Shown here piece after piece: positions 10,275-21,530 of a stretch of DNA of 64,000 nt. The position numbers and the translations under genes are program-made. Under the pieces are notes generated by a model, which was not told the origin of the DNA, ran no database searches, and saw only the letters and a list, made by a program, of their open reading frames with translations. Numbering within the stretch: position 1 is the stretch's first letter; each line of letters starts with the position of its first letter. The DNA comes from Nematopogon swammerdamellus. Lineage: Eukaryota; Arthropoda; Insecta; Lepidoptera; Adelidae. The stretch is from NCBI GenBank assembly GCA_946902875.1, contig OX336340.1:3493739-3557738 (forward strand), read 5' to 3'.

Positions 10275-10650
10275 AGTATAGTGCGACAAGTCTTGAAATG
10301 AACGTGGATGACGTTTGTGGGAGGGCGCTGCTGAAGCATTAGGGTTGTCAATTTAGAAAATTTCCTTACACTAGGGGAAAATATCGCTGCAAAAGAAAAT
10401 TTGTGTATAGTACCTATAAGGTAGGTAGGGACTTACTTTATGTTTTAGTTTTATGTATTGAATTTTACGAAGACTAGCTGACTAATATAATAACAGATAG
10501 ACTTCGATTTCTGCTAACAACACCACAGACTAGGACGAGATACTAACGTACCCGTGAACGGGTGAAACGCTAGACGGTCATCTGGCAACACTGTGGCGGC
10601 GTTAGTTCCTCTGTCAGCCACGTTCATTTCAAGCCTTGTCGCACTGTACT
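10275..10650. mobile_element. Foldback element with 33-bp arms
   Basis: The left arm 10275-10307 (starts AGTATAGTGCGACAAGTCTT) pairs with the right arm 10618-10650 with only one or two mismatches. The interior has no coding capacity. Confidence 0.8.
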
Positions 10651-11020
10651 ACGCAGTCCGCCCCCTCCCCCTCTCACTTCGACGTCAGCCCCCGATCGCC
10701 ACGAACGCGCACGCTTATTATATGATAGTGAAAATTCGAAAATGTTATTAATCGTCAGTGTTTCGAAGGAATATTTTTATTTATTTTAAAAATAAAAATA
10801 AAATAAATTCATGATGTAGGAGATGCGTAGATGTGTCTTTCGGTAGCCCTAATAGAAGTCACTGTGTACCTTCTAGTCGTAACTTCTGTCTTTGTAGATA
10901 ACTTCTTAGAAGCTGCAGTAACAGTGTAGTAAATATAATATCAGGCTTCAAATCTTTTATTAGACATTATAGCATGTTTAAAATGGACACAATTTTTCCT
11001 TAAATTCTAAAATAAATTAT

Positions 11021-12649
11021 TAATTTATTTGCTATCGAAAAATAATATTTAATGTTTTAACTAGATTTCATTGAAATAATTATGCACATGATTAAGTTTC
11101 TAACAATTATGCTTTTGACTTTAAGAAATTGCATGCGACAGATACTTATGAATATAAAATTGGACGCCTGTCGTTGCGTCGTCGCGTAATGCAGTTTGGT
11201 ATCATTGACCGAATGATTCTGAGTTTGCATCCGTTCCACACCAATATATAAAATGTTTATACATAAACTGAAATAAAAAAAAATAAAAAATTTTCTGCTT
11301 TGCACACTAACATAAAAAAAATTCATAAGTAAATGCAAAAAAATTATTAATTTTACAAATTTCTTATAGAAACAGATATGATGATTACTTACATCATTAC
11401 CAAGTTCGAATATACTGTTTTCAACAAGGTTTTTACCGTTTGACCATTAGCCGCACTATTTTAAGCATAAAATTGAATATTATACATCATACTCGATTGT
11501 GAATTGATAATTATCTTCAATAATACTTATATCGTCACAGAACCGAATCTTCAATCTGAACTTGTTAATAAATATAAGAAACGAAGAATATTTTATTTAG
11601 GCTTAAACGAGTACTTTTAGCATGTAAAATTATCATCGTTCATCACGTGATCGATTTAACAAAGCAAGCATTCTAAAATAAGGAATTAGGAAATTATTTC
11701 TCTAAAGTGGTCAAAAACCTCTCACTCAATTTAAGAGTAACTGGGTAGAGTTTTGTTTAAAGCACCAACTGATCTTTTTCATTTTTTTTTTTACTAAATG
11801 ACATAAACAAACACAAAAGGTGCCAATACTGGCCAAGAATTGTTTTAGCATAATGATGCTAGGTAAGTACCTTCTTCAGTGTATATTGAATTAGCACATT
11901 TATTTCGGTTTTCCTAATAAAAATTCAGTCGTTTGAGCACCGCATATTTAACACATATTGAGTAAAAATACAAGTTGGTTCCTTAGTTCAAAAACTCTAG
12001 GTAAGTACCCAATTAATAAATGAAGTTACTGTTTTAACTTAAAAATAATAACATTTTAATTATACGCACCTAACTAACCCAAATCTATTTTACGTTGGCC
12101 AGTTTGAAGGTAGTTTAAGGCTAGTATTATAATATATAATATACTATATACCTATAATATATTATATACCTTCTTGTATGTAGCCTGTAGTTACATTTGC
12201 TATCGTAAGTGCTAAATGGTTCCAAGTGCCGAAGTGCAGCGATTAAAGACGTTTCACTAAATTGTCTAAAACTTTAGAATAATCTAACACACTCTTGAAG
12301 TTGTCTAGATTCGCTGCAGTTTTGTACTCATGTCGCCAGACGAGTTTGCTTGTGTGAAATTCGTACAATTGAGTCGCAATACCGCGATTAGGTGAGGGGG
12401 CGAGGGGGACAATTTACGAAATTTTACTTCTAGAAGAGTGTATGAAAAATAGTAAATTAATTAATTGATTAAAAGACAAGTATCCCGGCCCTTAACAGCA
12501 TTCTCGGCATCCTCGGCCGCCTTATAACTCCTAATAACTCGAGAAACACTCTATCAATTTACATACGGTTTACACTGTCACATTCTGTCACTTCTCAAGA
12601 TTGTTTTAAGCTATAAATCATTACTATACGTCATTGGCGGCCTGACCTG
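11021..12649. other. AT-rich intergenic stretch
   Basis: Between the two convergent genes. Short frames exist but none has splice signals, homology or codon structure that I can support. A small palindromic run of TATAATATATAATATACTAT lies near 12130. Confidence 0.4.
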
Positions 12650-12704
12650 TAAGCGAAAAGGTTAAACCCTAAACACGCGATACGAAGACGCGGGCAAAAG
12701 CTAG
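12650..12704 (+). mobile_element. Helitron-like 3' end fragment
   Basis: ACGCGGGCAAAAGCTAG followed by T matches the ends at 43545 and 47930. Only the terminal part is present; the rest is too diverged to follow. Confidence 0.4.
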
Positions 12705-12764
12705 TGTGTGTATGTGACGAAATAACCAGTACCCATACAGAGTAACGTGATGGAACGATCAGTA

Positions 12765-12935
12765 CCCTTATCACGAGAGTTAACGCCCCGTGTTCTCCGC
12801 ATCATTTTTTATGGAGAAACTAAGTTCGCAATTCTATCACTAGAGGCGCTGCTCCATTTCTCCATACAAAATTATGCGGAGAACACGGCGCGGCGTAGCG
12901 TAGTACGCGGTGTAGGTTAAATCTCGTGATAAGGG
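12765..12935. mobile_element. Foldback element
   Basis: The outer arms CCCTTATCACGAGA and TCTCGTGATAAGGG are perfect. Inner arms CGTGTTCTCCGCAT and ATGCGGAGAACACG are also perfect. The total is 171 bp with no ORF. Confidence 0.85.
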
Positions 12936-13389
12936 CACAGATGGTACAGATCAAAACGATTTCGTATAGGTAGTTTATACATTGCACTTTGTATCGAGCT
13001 ACTCAAGATCTGTGTCTCTGTGGGAACTATTTTAATAGTCAATTTATTTAAATGTCTCGCAGCCTAATTCTGACAGAACTGTATGTCTCTGACACACATG
13101 TTGAGTAGATTTAGTTAATTTTAGGAATATCCTCACTATGAAATGAAGTATTCGGGCAGGACGCATTTTATTTCAAACAAGCAAATTCGGCTGGCGATTA
13201 TCCTAGGGAGCCGACATCCATTCTTCGCGTGTCGTCCGAACTGTGATCCCTGATGAAGACTATCACTCGTTGTAGTTACCTACTATTTATCTATTTATAT
13301 TTAATGTTAACTTACTGTATATGCCTAACGTTTTAACCTGTATATTGTAAACACATTTCTCTAACTGTGAACACTTACAATTAAGAATT

Positions 13390-13985
13390 GGTATCGTTAG
13401 GGCCGGTATATCTACTTCCACTTAGCGCTAGGAATATGTTAAGGGTCGAATGTGCCAACATCGTAACAATTAAGTCCACTTATGCTCATCCCACACTTAC
13501 GATAAAGGGCAGTTGCGCCAACGGTGAAACGCTGCTGTCATTAGAAATCTAAGTTGACTTAAAGTTAAGTGTGGATGTTCGCTCATTTATCTATCTTGAA
13601 AGTGAAGCGTCAGCTGTCTGTCACAGGTTTGTTTTTAGGGACTATTATGTTTTTATTGGTATAACATGAAGTGCCGTCTCTATCTTCTTAACGTTGAAAG
13701 AGAGTACACTGAATGATTCTTCATTATTTGTTATATAATGTTGTCGATCGTAGAAATTTATGATTTAATGAAAAAAATAACGTACTCTCTGAAATAACGA
13801 CCGTTTAGTTAAACGAGTAATTTTGTGTTGGTGCAAGTCGTGGTTTCACTTGTCGTACGGATTTAACCTCTTGTTAGTTGTCGTGGCACAAGCGGCCCTA
13901 AGTGACAGATTGTGTGTGGAATCCGTCACGTAATGCTCCTTCTGACACTAAGTAGAAGTTGATATACCAACCCTTAGTATATTTG
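13390..13985. mobile_element. DNA-element-like segment with long imperfect inverted ends
   Basis: The left end (TTAGGGCCGGTATATCTACT and TCCACTTAGCGCTAGGAA) matches the inverted right end (CCTTCTGACACTAAGTAGAA and GTTGATATACCAACCCTTAG) with scattered changes. The interior has no recognisable transposase. Confidence 0.5.
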
Positions 13986-14321
13986 TGTAGATGTTAGAAG
14001 AGCGTAGATGCCTTGTCAATGTGCAATAATATGTTTGTCTCTTTCGGAAGTGAATGATTTGAAAATGCTATGTCTTAGGAAATATTCACTGCATTATTTA
14101 TTAGATACACTCAGTATAATTATTAGAGTACTTAGATATTATTTTGGTATAGTAAGAATTCAAGTAGAGGCTTATAATAATGAAATCAGATGAAAACACA
14201 CTTGATTGTTTACCAGTATGTGAAAGGGTCACTAAATTAGAATTTAATGCCTTGCCGCATTCTTTACAAACTAACATTTGGGCTGTGGACAACGCGTATA
14301 GGGGCGGACAATGCAGTACTA

Positions 14322-14416
14322 AAGATTTTTTTTTATGTAAACTGACACAGTTGGCTACATCACCTACAACATCCGTGATGTCAGCCTACTTGGTGCCACG
14401 TCAGTGCTTCTCACTT
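14322..14416 (-). mobile_element. SINE family A tail fragment
   Basis: A T-run, then AACTGACACAGTTGGCTACA, TCACCTACAACATCCGTGATG, and TGCCACGTCAGTGCTTC: the 3' end of family A on the - strand, truncated before the core. Confidence 0.65.
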
Positions 14417-15059
14417 AGACACTGGAGGATAATGTTTAGAGTAATTATGTATGACATTGATTATTTTCTTTGCCCATTAATCCTGTAAATCTTTAGGCTA
14501 AATGCAATCCTTGTAAAGGGGATGATTGTTTTCCACGTTCAACAAGAATCGCTTATTTACCAAAGAACACATGTCCAAAAATAAAACTTTACAGGAGACA
14601 CAAAGAACAGTTTTAAATTTTATGGGCGTGTGCACTTTAGTTTGTTTGTTAAACAAAACGATTCGTCTCAGCACAAGGATTATGTTGTCATATGAAGACC
14701 TCGGGGGAAGAACAAGAAATGTCAGTTAAACATAAATTCGAGAAAATCGAATTTTAAAGTTTAAGATTGAGTGATGCAACCATTTTAAGGCTAAGAGCAA
14801 TAGTCTGTTCTGCCAATTGGTTTTAAATGTATCTGTGGTTCATTTAAAAGTATTAAAATAAAATTTGTTAAACAAATTTGTATAAAAAATGGCACAGAAA
14901 GGAAAAGTTGCATTTTAAAAATTTACAAAAACGAGGAATGTCAGTGACATTCCTTGTTTATGTTGATTGTAAGATCAGTATATTTAGGCCTTGAGAACGG
15001 TACAAGACCTGAAAAATTAAAATAATTAATGTATAATATAGTTGGAATATCAGCAAGAT

Positions 15060-15270
15060 TTTTTTTTATTGAAACTTGACACACAACATCCGTGATGTCA
15101 GTAACACCGGGTGAACTAAGTGCCATGGCAGTGCTACCCTTTGTTTATGCCGATACTCTGAACTGGACGGAAAACACGAACTAGTTGCATAGTTGTTTCG
15201 ACCAACGTTTCATTCAGTGCGGTGGTACCAACCCGGGCGGGTTAAACCCTACCACCTAGTCCTAGAAAGG
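15060..15270 (-). mobile_element. SINE family A, body and tail
   Basis: From a T-run at 15060 through AACATCCGTGATGTCAG, ACACCGGGTGAACTAAGTGC and GTTTCATTCAGTGCGGTGGT to ACCAACCCGGGCGGGTTAAA and CCCTACCACCTAG. The tRNA/5S head is missing. It is moderately diverged. Confidence 0.75.
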
Positions 15271-15867
15271 TAAGAAGGGAAATTATTATTACATATTTAA
15301 AAAAAATAACACCAATTAACTGCAAAACTCAAAACTAACCTTAAAATGACATAAAAGGTTCGCCAACTGGTGCCAACTGACTGATAGTTACTCTATGTGA
15401 CTAATGTTTGACAGCACAAACAGCGCGACCTAGGACGCAATGTGCTGACATCTCTTGTTCTTGTGAATTACGCGCGGACATTCCCGATTATTCCCGCGTA
15501 CGCGTAAACTTCAAATGGATTTTTTGCTATGACAGGGCTTGTTTTTGCCGAACCTAAATATTACATCAAATAGCCCACCCATTTCTCTACAAGATAGCGC
15601 TATTAGTTCAGTTTCGGAAAAAATATGACATTCCTGGTTCTTCCCCCGTGCTCTTCATATAAAAAAAAAGATTTTTGGGCATGTCTTCTTTAGTAAATGA
15701 GCAATCCAATATATGAGCGACGATGAAAAATTCATACAAACTATGGAACCATGTAAACTTAAGAGTGCTAAAAGTTTTACTGGTAGAAATTCGTAACTAT
15801 GAGAGGGCGGCTCTTTGGATCGGCTAACCGAGGCGTTTGATATAATACGCCTATGGGAGGTCTCGGA

Positions 15868-16256
15868 GCCTCGATAGCTCAGTGGTGCAGACAGTCAACT
15901 GTCGCTATTGAATGTTAAGCAACGCTGGGTGCGGTCAGTACTTGGATGGGTGACCGCTGACCGTTGGAGGCTGACCGAGGTTCGGATTCCTCGTAAAACT
16001 GTAGGTCCCTTCCCTCCTAATCTTACTTGGTGGTAGGGTTTAACCCGCCCGGGTTGGTACCACCGCACTGAATGAAACGTCGGTCAAAACGGCTATGTAA
16101 ATAGTTTGTGTTTTCCGGCCAGTTCAGTGTAGCCGGCACGATCAAAGGGGGAAGCACTGACATGGCACCTAATTCACCCGGTGTTATGGGCTGACATCAC
16201 GGACGTTGTAGGTGATGCAGCCAAGCGTGTCAGTTTCCATAAAAAAAAAAAAAAAT
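15868..16256 (+). mobile_element. Full-length SINE family A with chimeric tRNA/5S head
   Basis: This copy shows the whole plan. A tRNA-like 5' half (GCCTCGATAGCTCAGTGGTG, with A-box-like TAGCTCAGTGG) is followed at 15914-15959 by a stretch closely matching the 3' half of 5S rRNA (GTTAAGCAACG then GGTCAGTACTTGGATGGGTG), including the 5S box C region. A tRNA-like T arm and B box follow at 15977-15992 (GAGGTTCGGATTCCTC). Then come the body (TAGGGTTTAACCCGCCCGGG to AGCCGGCACGATC), the tail (CACCCGGTGTTATGGGCTGA to GTGTCAGTTTCCAT) and poly-A. The length is about 390 bp. It should be transcribed by RNA polymerase III and moved by a partner LINE; this is inferred from class behaviour. Confidence 0.85.
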
Positions 16257-18381
16257 TAAAAGGTCGGGCCATATTGTTTATTATTTATCGAGCATTCATA
16301 AGGCAGTAAGGCGGCATGCATAAATAACGTCATCGGTTTGGGGATATTAAGGATGGCTGGGCAGTAGGGTTGTAGCGGATGAGGATGAGAGTTTTGCAGA
16401 TAGGACTTGAGGATGCCAAGCTGAGGATGCGGATGAGGAGGAGGATGCAGATGAGGATATTGAGCAGAGTATAAAATAAATATGACTAACTTATATTGGA
16501 CGCGTCACACTTCATTCCCGTCGTTGTTGTTTGGACCCGTTTTGTTTTCGTTTTTGCATAATAAATTTCTAAACAAGATCCTCAAATGTATGTATTAACA
16601 CATGTATGGCTTGTATTTAACTAGCATGTACTTATATGTATTGTTAATAAGTATTCGTATTATTATTTTATCTTCAATTCTCACGCTCAACTATTTTGCT
16701 ACTACCTACTTACATTCCACTATATTATCGAATCTCAAGCATCCAAAAGTTGACAGTAAGTAAGAAATCTCTGTAAGGGATAAGTCCGCCTTTGCACCTT
16801 ATGTAAATTTTCTAATGTACTTGTTACTTGTTTACTAGAGCAATAAAGCATTTTCTATCCATCTATCAAAATATCATTACACGAATAAAGGATGCGAATG
16901 ACTATTTTAGATGAGTCACGTATGAGCAAATGAATGAGGATGCGGATCATCATATTTATGAGGATAATTCGCATTTGAGGATGCGGATGAGTATTATCAT
17001 CTACAACCCTACTGGGCAGCCATAGCTAGCAAGCTTAATAAGGCAATATGGTTACCAAGGCAAAATTATCCAAATTTTATAATAATGTTTCGGGTAGTAT
17101 TTTTACCCGACTTTTTACCCGACTACGGAGAATCCAAAAGGAGGATTATTAAGTTTAGTTCCTGAAACTGTTCTATAGATTTTTACTATGTGTTATTAGA
17201 TTTTTCCTTATAATAATATTGTCTAGAATGTAAGACTTCCTGGCAGATGTTACTTGCGTAGAAATTCTAAGAAAATATTTTCTGGGCTCTAGTGATGCCC
17301 TCGACTGCTTGATGGCAGCATATGTAAACATTTTGTTTTAATGTAATTTCTTGTATGTATGTATGTTAGAAAGCTGATACATACTAGCTAGATTTCTTCA
17401 AGGTGATTGTAACAATAAAATTATCGCACGATTTCAACTTCGTAAAACACATAAAATTTTCTCGGTAAAAAAAAAAAATAAGGCAATGATTTTTTTGGCA
17501 ATGATTTATTAATTTCTACTCAATACTATTTATATTATAAATAATCACGACTTCACGAGCTATAGGTGTTATAAAATGAGAAAACAATTAATATATCTGA
17601 AATTTATATTAGAATTAGATTTATTTCTTCAATTATAAACACAAAGTAGAAAAATCCGATAAAAATCAGTAGAAATAATTAGCAACTTTTTAATACTAAA
17701 TAGTTTATTTTATTTTATTTATATAGTTTTATGTAGTATGTTTGTATGTTTGATCTATAAACGGAAATCAAGTTATACAAGGTGATCAGCAATAACTACC
17801 AACATTTATCACAACTGATTCTTTAAACACAATATTTTTTTTTCAATATCTAAAAATAAAAATGAAAATAAAAAAAAAAAGATTAAAGTTGTTCATTTGA
17901 TCTCCAGAATTACCCGTTAAATGACTGAATAATTCGTTCGAATGAGTTTTTGACTTACTAAGTCAAAATAAAAATAGGCATTTCAATATCTCCCGAATTT
18001 CGTAACTTCAATCTAACCAAAAATTGTTTAATAATTTATCTCATTAATTTAAATCGCATTGTGAAGCATTTATAAATTGACTTAACTTAACGCAATAATA
18101 TTAATAAGTAGATGATGCACCCATGTCTAATTAAGTGTACTATAGAAGAGTGTGCAATAATACTTTTAGATCTGTATGACTGTCATCTTGTTACTGTGTA
18201 TGTACGTATGTATGGACCTACTATACTATATAGTGTACCTACCTATAGTGTTTTGTAAATTTTAAATTTACCTGTTTTTTTACTACTTCGGTGTTTAGTT
18301 CGAACCTTTCACGATGTGATATCCTGAAATTATATTCTTTATGTGAATCTACTACGGCGGATTTTATTTGAATCCTTGACA
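16257..18381. other. AT-rich intergenic stretch
   Basis: No gene is supportable. It contains a GAGGATGCGGATGAG-type low-complexity patch at 16380-16450 and again near 16930-17000. A fragment of another dispersed repeat lies at about 16745-16860 (AAGTCCGCCTTTGCAC), also seen inverted at 33840-33930, 36060-36190, 60310-60440 and 62640-62770. Confidence 0.4.
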
Positions 18382-18780
18382 TATACAGGGTGTCCCAAAA
18401 CTCTACGTCAAGCGGGAACCAGGGAGTAGGCCAGTTTATGAGTTCCCAGGGAAAAATAAGAAAAAAATCGGAGTCATTTGTTTTTTATGATATGAGCATT
18501 TTTTGTGAAAAATTTAAAATTGACATTTGTAGGTACTACGACTACAAATTTGCAAATATATTTGTTAAAAACAATTTATTGGTAGCCTAGATAACTCTGC
18601 TATTGATCAGTATCCCAAAAAAAACCAGAATGCCTGTAGTTTTACCAAAAAATATATTCATTGAAATTTTTTTAAAAAAAATAAATGACAGATTTTTTTT
18701 CTTATTTTTCCCTGGGTGGTCCTAAACTGGCCTACTCCCTGGTTCCCGCTTGACGTTGAGTTTTGGGACACGGTGTATAC
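18382..18780. mobile_element. Foldback element (CAGGGTGTCCCAAAACT)
   Basis: The left arm (TATACAGGGTGTCCCAAAAC, then CGTCAAGCGGGAACCAGGGA, GTAGGCCAGTTTA) is repeated inverted at the right end (TAAACTGGCCTACTCCCTGG to GGGACACGGTGTATAC), about 60 bp per arm. A-rich and T-rich inner segments also pair. The ends resemble Tc1/mariner-derived MITEs that insert at TA. Confidence 0.85.
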
Positions 18781-18825
18781 ATTTATCCATATACATCCAG
18801 ATCCGCGTCCTTGTCCTTAATGGTT

Positions 18826-19182
18826 TTTTTCTATATAGAAACTGACACGGTTGGCTACATCACCTACGACATCCGTGATGTCAGCCCATAACACCGGGTG
18901 AACTAGGTGCCATGTCAGTGCTTCCATTCATTTCATGTCGGCTACACTGAACTGGACGGAACACACGAACTATTTACATAGCCGTTTCGACCGACCGCGA
19001 AGTTTCATTCAGTGCGGTGGTACCAACCCGGGCGGGATAAACCCTACCACTAAGGTAAGCAGGGATGGGACCTACAGTTTAAAGTGGAATCCGAACCACG
19101 GTCAGCCTCCAACGGTCTAGCGGTCACCCATCCAAATACTGACAGCGCCCAGGTATGCTTTACAACAGTCGACCGACTGGTG
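18826..19182 (-). mobile_element. SINE family A with most of the chimeric head
   Basis: The - strand copy runs from the tail (AACTGACACGGTTGGCTACA) through the body (ACCAACCCGGGCGGGATAAA) into the head: AATCCGAACCACGGTCAGCC, GGTCACCCATCCAAATACTG and AGTCGACCGACTG. The last words are the 5S-like segment and the start of the tRNA-like 5' half; the outermost bases are missing. Confidence 0.8.
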
Positions 19183-19314
19183 GCGACACCTAGCCAGAGC
19201 TGCATGAAGATCGAAGACCGCTTACATACGACACTACCGCGCCAAAGAGACAAAACGAAGTTCCATACCGTATGCCGGGAGATGGCGCTGTGATCGACAG
19301 ACACGAGAGTGATC

Positions 19315-19860
19315 CTATAAGGGTTCCGTTTTATCCCTCTTTTGAGGTACGGAATTCTAAAAAAAACTGTTTTAAAAAAAACATTGAACCGACTTCAAAC
19401 CCTAAAAAAAGTATTAAATTATTCGTTTTCGTATTTTGTTAGGGTTCCGTATCCATACGGAAGCCTATTAGGTACTAAGCCTATGCCGTCTGTCTGTCTT
19501 GTCTGTCCGTCCCCCCTAGAGCTTTATCGTTTGAACCGTAATAGGTAACCTGTTGAAATTTTGACAGTATATTATGTGGTATTATGGCGCATGTGCCAAC
19601 AAATAATAAAAAAATCAAAATGTAAAAATTAAGGGGGTAACCCATACAACAAACCAGCTAAGAAACGATTAGTACCTACATATTCACGTTACTGAATAAT
19701 AGATGGCGCCACAGGTATTTATATTTTGCACTATAGAAAGACAAATTATAGACGAAAATTATTTTTTGACAGGTATTGTTATAGCAGGTATACGGAATCC
19801 TCCGTGCGCGAGTAAAACTCGCACTTTTCCGGTTTGTCAACCGATGTCAACCGTGACATC
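19315..19860 (+). repeat. Dispersed repeat of the AGGGTTCCGT type
   Basis: GGGTTCCGTATCCATACGG, a GTCTGTCTGTCC-type run, TTGAACCGTAATAGGTAACC and TGTTGAAATTTTGACAG are followed further on by CGCGAGTAAAACTCGCACTT. The same order is seen at 46300-46710 and, in part, at 30200-30490 and 47945-48035. The class is uncertain and no ORF is intact. Confidence 0.55.
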
Positions 19861-19899
19861 GTTAAAAGATTTGTCTCACTGGAGAAATGACAAGACATT

Positions 19900-20484
19900 T
19901 GAGGAGCGTCTGTTCAAAAGGAACTATTTCCGTTGCAACAGAATTTTCAGTAGAGCCAAAAAACTGATAGCTAATTAAACTTAGGATATCTAGTACATTT
20001 ATTTATACAGTGATATTGATAAGGAAAATAAATTATAAATAGAATATTATGCATAATTTAATGATTTTATATATATTATAGATGTTACAGACGTTCTAAA
20101 TTTGGAAATAGGCCCTTTTGCCTAGAAAAAAATGGAAATATGCCCTTTCGAGGTTTGACGGCTCAAATCAGTGATACCAGTCTAAAGAAATGTTTTAGCG
20201 GAAACATGTCCTTTGTCGAATAAATGAGCACAGAGTTGTCTATATGGGAAATAGTTTTTTTTTTTTGTCAAAATACAATAAATTCGAATATTCTAGCCCA
20301 AATAAATTGGAAATAGGCCTTTTTGACCAAAATTTTTGTTTTCAATCGTACTTTTCTATAGGAAATAGTTCGTTTTGACCATTCAAATTTTACGGGGAGA
20401 TGTATTTGAATACAAAGATCAATCCGTCAAAAAACGCGCAACTCGTCGAAATGGAAATAGTTCCTTTTGAACAGACGCTCCTCA
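19900..20484. mobile_element. DNA element with perfect 32-bp inverted ends
   Basis: Positions 19900-19931 (TGAGGAGCGTCTGTTCAAAA...) are exactly inverted at 20453-20484. The interior repeats short TGGAAATAGG / CCCTTTT words that echo the arm, suggesting internal duplications of the arm sequence. Confidence 0.85.
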
Positions 20485-21337
20485 TTTGATAACTTCAGCA
20501 AGTCGTCTCTCACGCAGTCGGATAAAAAATGAAACAACACAATGTAATACGTAAGTAATTATATGTATATTTCGTAACGTATGCAAGTAATTATCGAGAG
20601 TAGTCTTAATTCAAAATGTTCATTTATAGTAAGCATACAAAATTGTCTATATCCAACTTATGTTCATTTATTTTTTGTTGATATGAGTTTTGGGTGATTA
20701 TTTTTATTCTGTTCAAAAATCATTTTTTAGCTATTTTTGGATTATTATCAATATGAATGGGGATACCTATCGAATGCATAATATTCATTTTACAATTACA
20801 AACGTACATATGAAATAAGAATCACATAATAGTAGAATAAATAGGTATAATTTTAAATTAACAGTTAATATTAAGTTTGCACCGTTATTTGTATAAATAT
20901 ATCAATTAAAATGCCAATAAATTTTATTGCACAGGTCCACACATTTAAGGAAAAATTAAGCGACACAACTCAAAATACAAAAGGGTAACATCGACCTACT
21001 CACCGGACCTGGAGCGCGAACTTAGTTCAGACTTCTGACAAGTCACATAGAAAACACAACACCCAAAAACGTTTGGACAATGCGACATCTACCACATCTT
21101 GTTACACAAGAAATACTTAAAATTATTCAAATCACAGCTAGATAAGTTCTCACTATCCATCGGCGTTGCTGGAAAACTTGCTCAAAAAATTACTTAGAAT
21201 GCTACATAAGTTATTGAAACAAATCGACGCTTGAAATAATAAAGCCGATATCCTTTAGCTCACCGCCCTTCCACGACCGCCCTTCATTCTTAAAAGTATC
21301 TCTAAGTTTTATAGTACCTATACCTAAGCACAATATA
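20485..21337. other. AT-rich intergenic stretch
   Basis: No exon, RNA gene or recognisable repeat is seen. Confidence 0.35.
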
Positions 21338-21530
21338 CAGGGTGTTCAAACTGCCACTACATTAGAGCGTCCACTTGTTCGCATCGCACCTATTAGAGCG
21401 TCCACTTGTTCGCGGCGCACCCATTAGAGCTTCCACTTGTTTGCATCGCACCCATTAGAGCGTGCACTTCTTCGCATCGCACACATTAGAACGTACACTT
21501 GTTTGCATCGCACCCATCGGACGGATTTTA
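21338..21530. repeat. Tandem array of about 33-bp units
   Basis: Five to six copies of CATTAGAGCGTCCACTTGTT plus CGCATCGCACC, changing by a few bases per copy. It follows ACAGGGTGTTCAAACTGCC, a terminus that recurs in diverged inverted form at 21920-21940 (TTGGACACCCTGTTTGT), so the array may lie inside a DNA element of roughly 600 bp. Confidence 0.75.

Larger units (their letters stand above)
9576..11020 (+). other. Probable 3' UTR and downstream region
   Basis: No further coding exon follows the stop at 9575. Candidate polyadenylation signals AATAAA occur at 10791-10796, 10802-10807 and 11011-11016; which is used cannot be decided from sequence. The stretch also holds three foldback elements listed separately. 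Confidence 0.35.

Noticed and set aside
15868..15995. A tRNA gene or a 5S rRNA gene
   Set aside because: Only parts of each are present, interleaved, and followed by a SINE body and poly-A; multiple similar copies exist.
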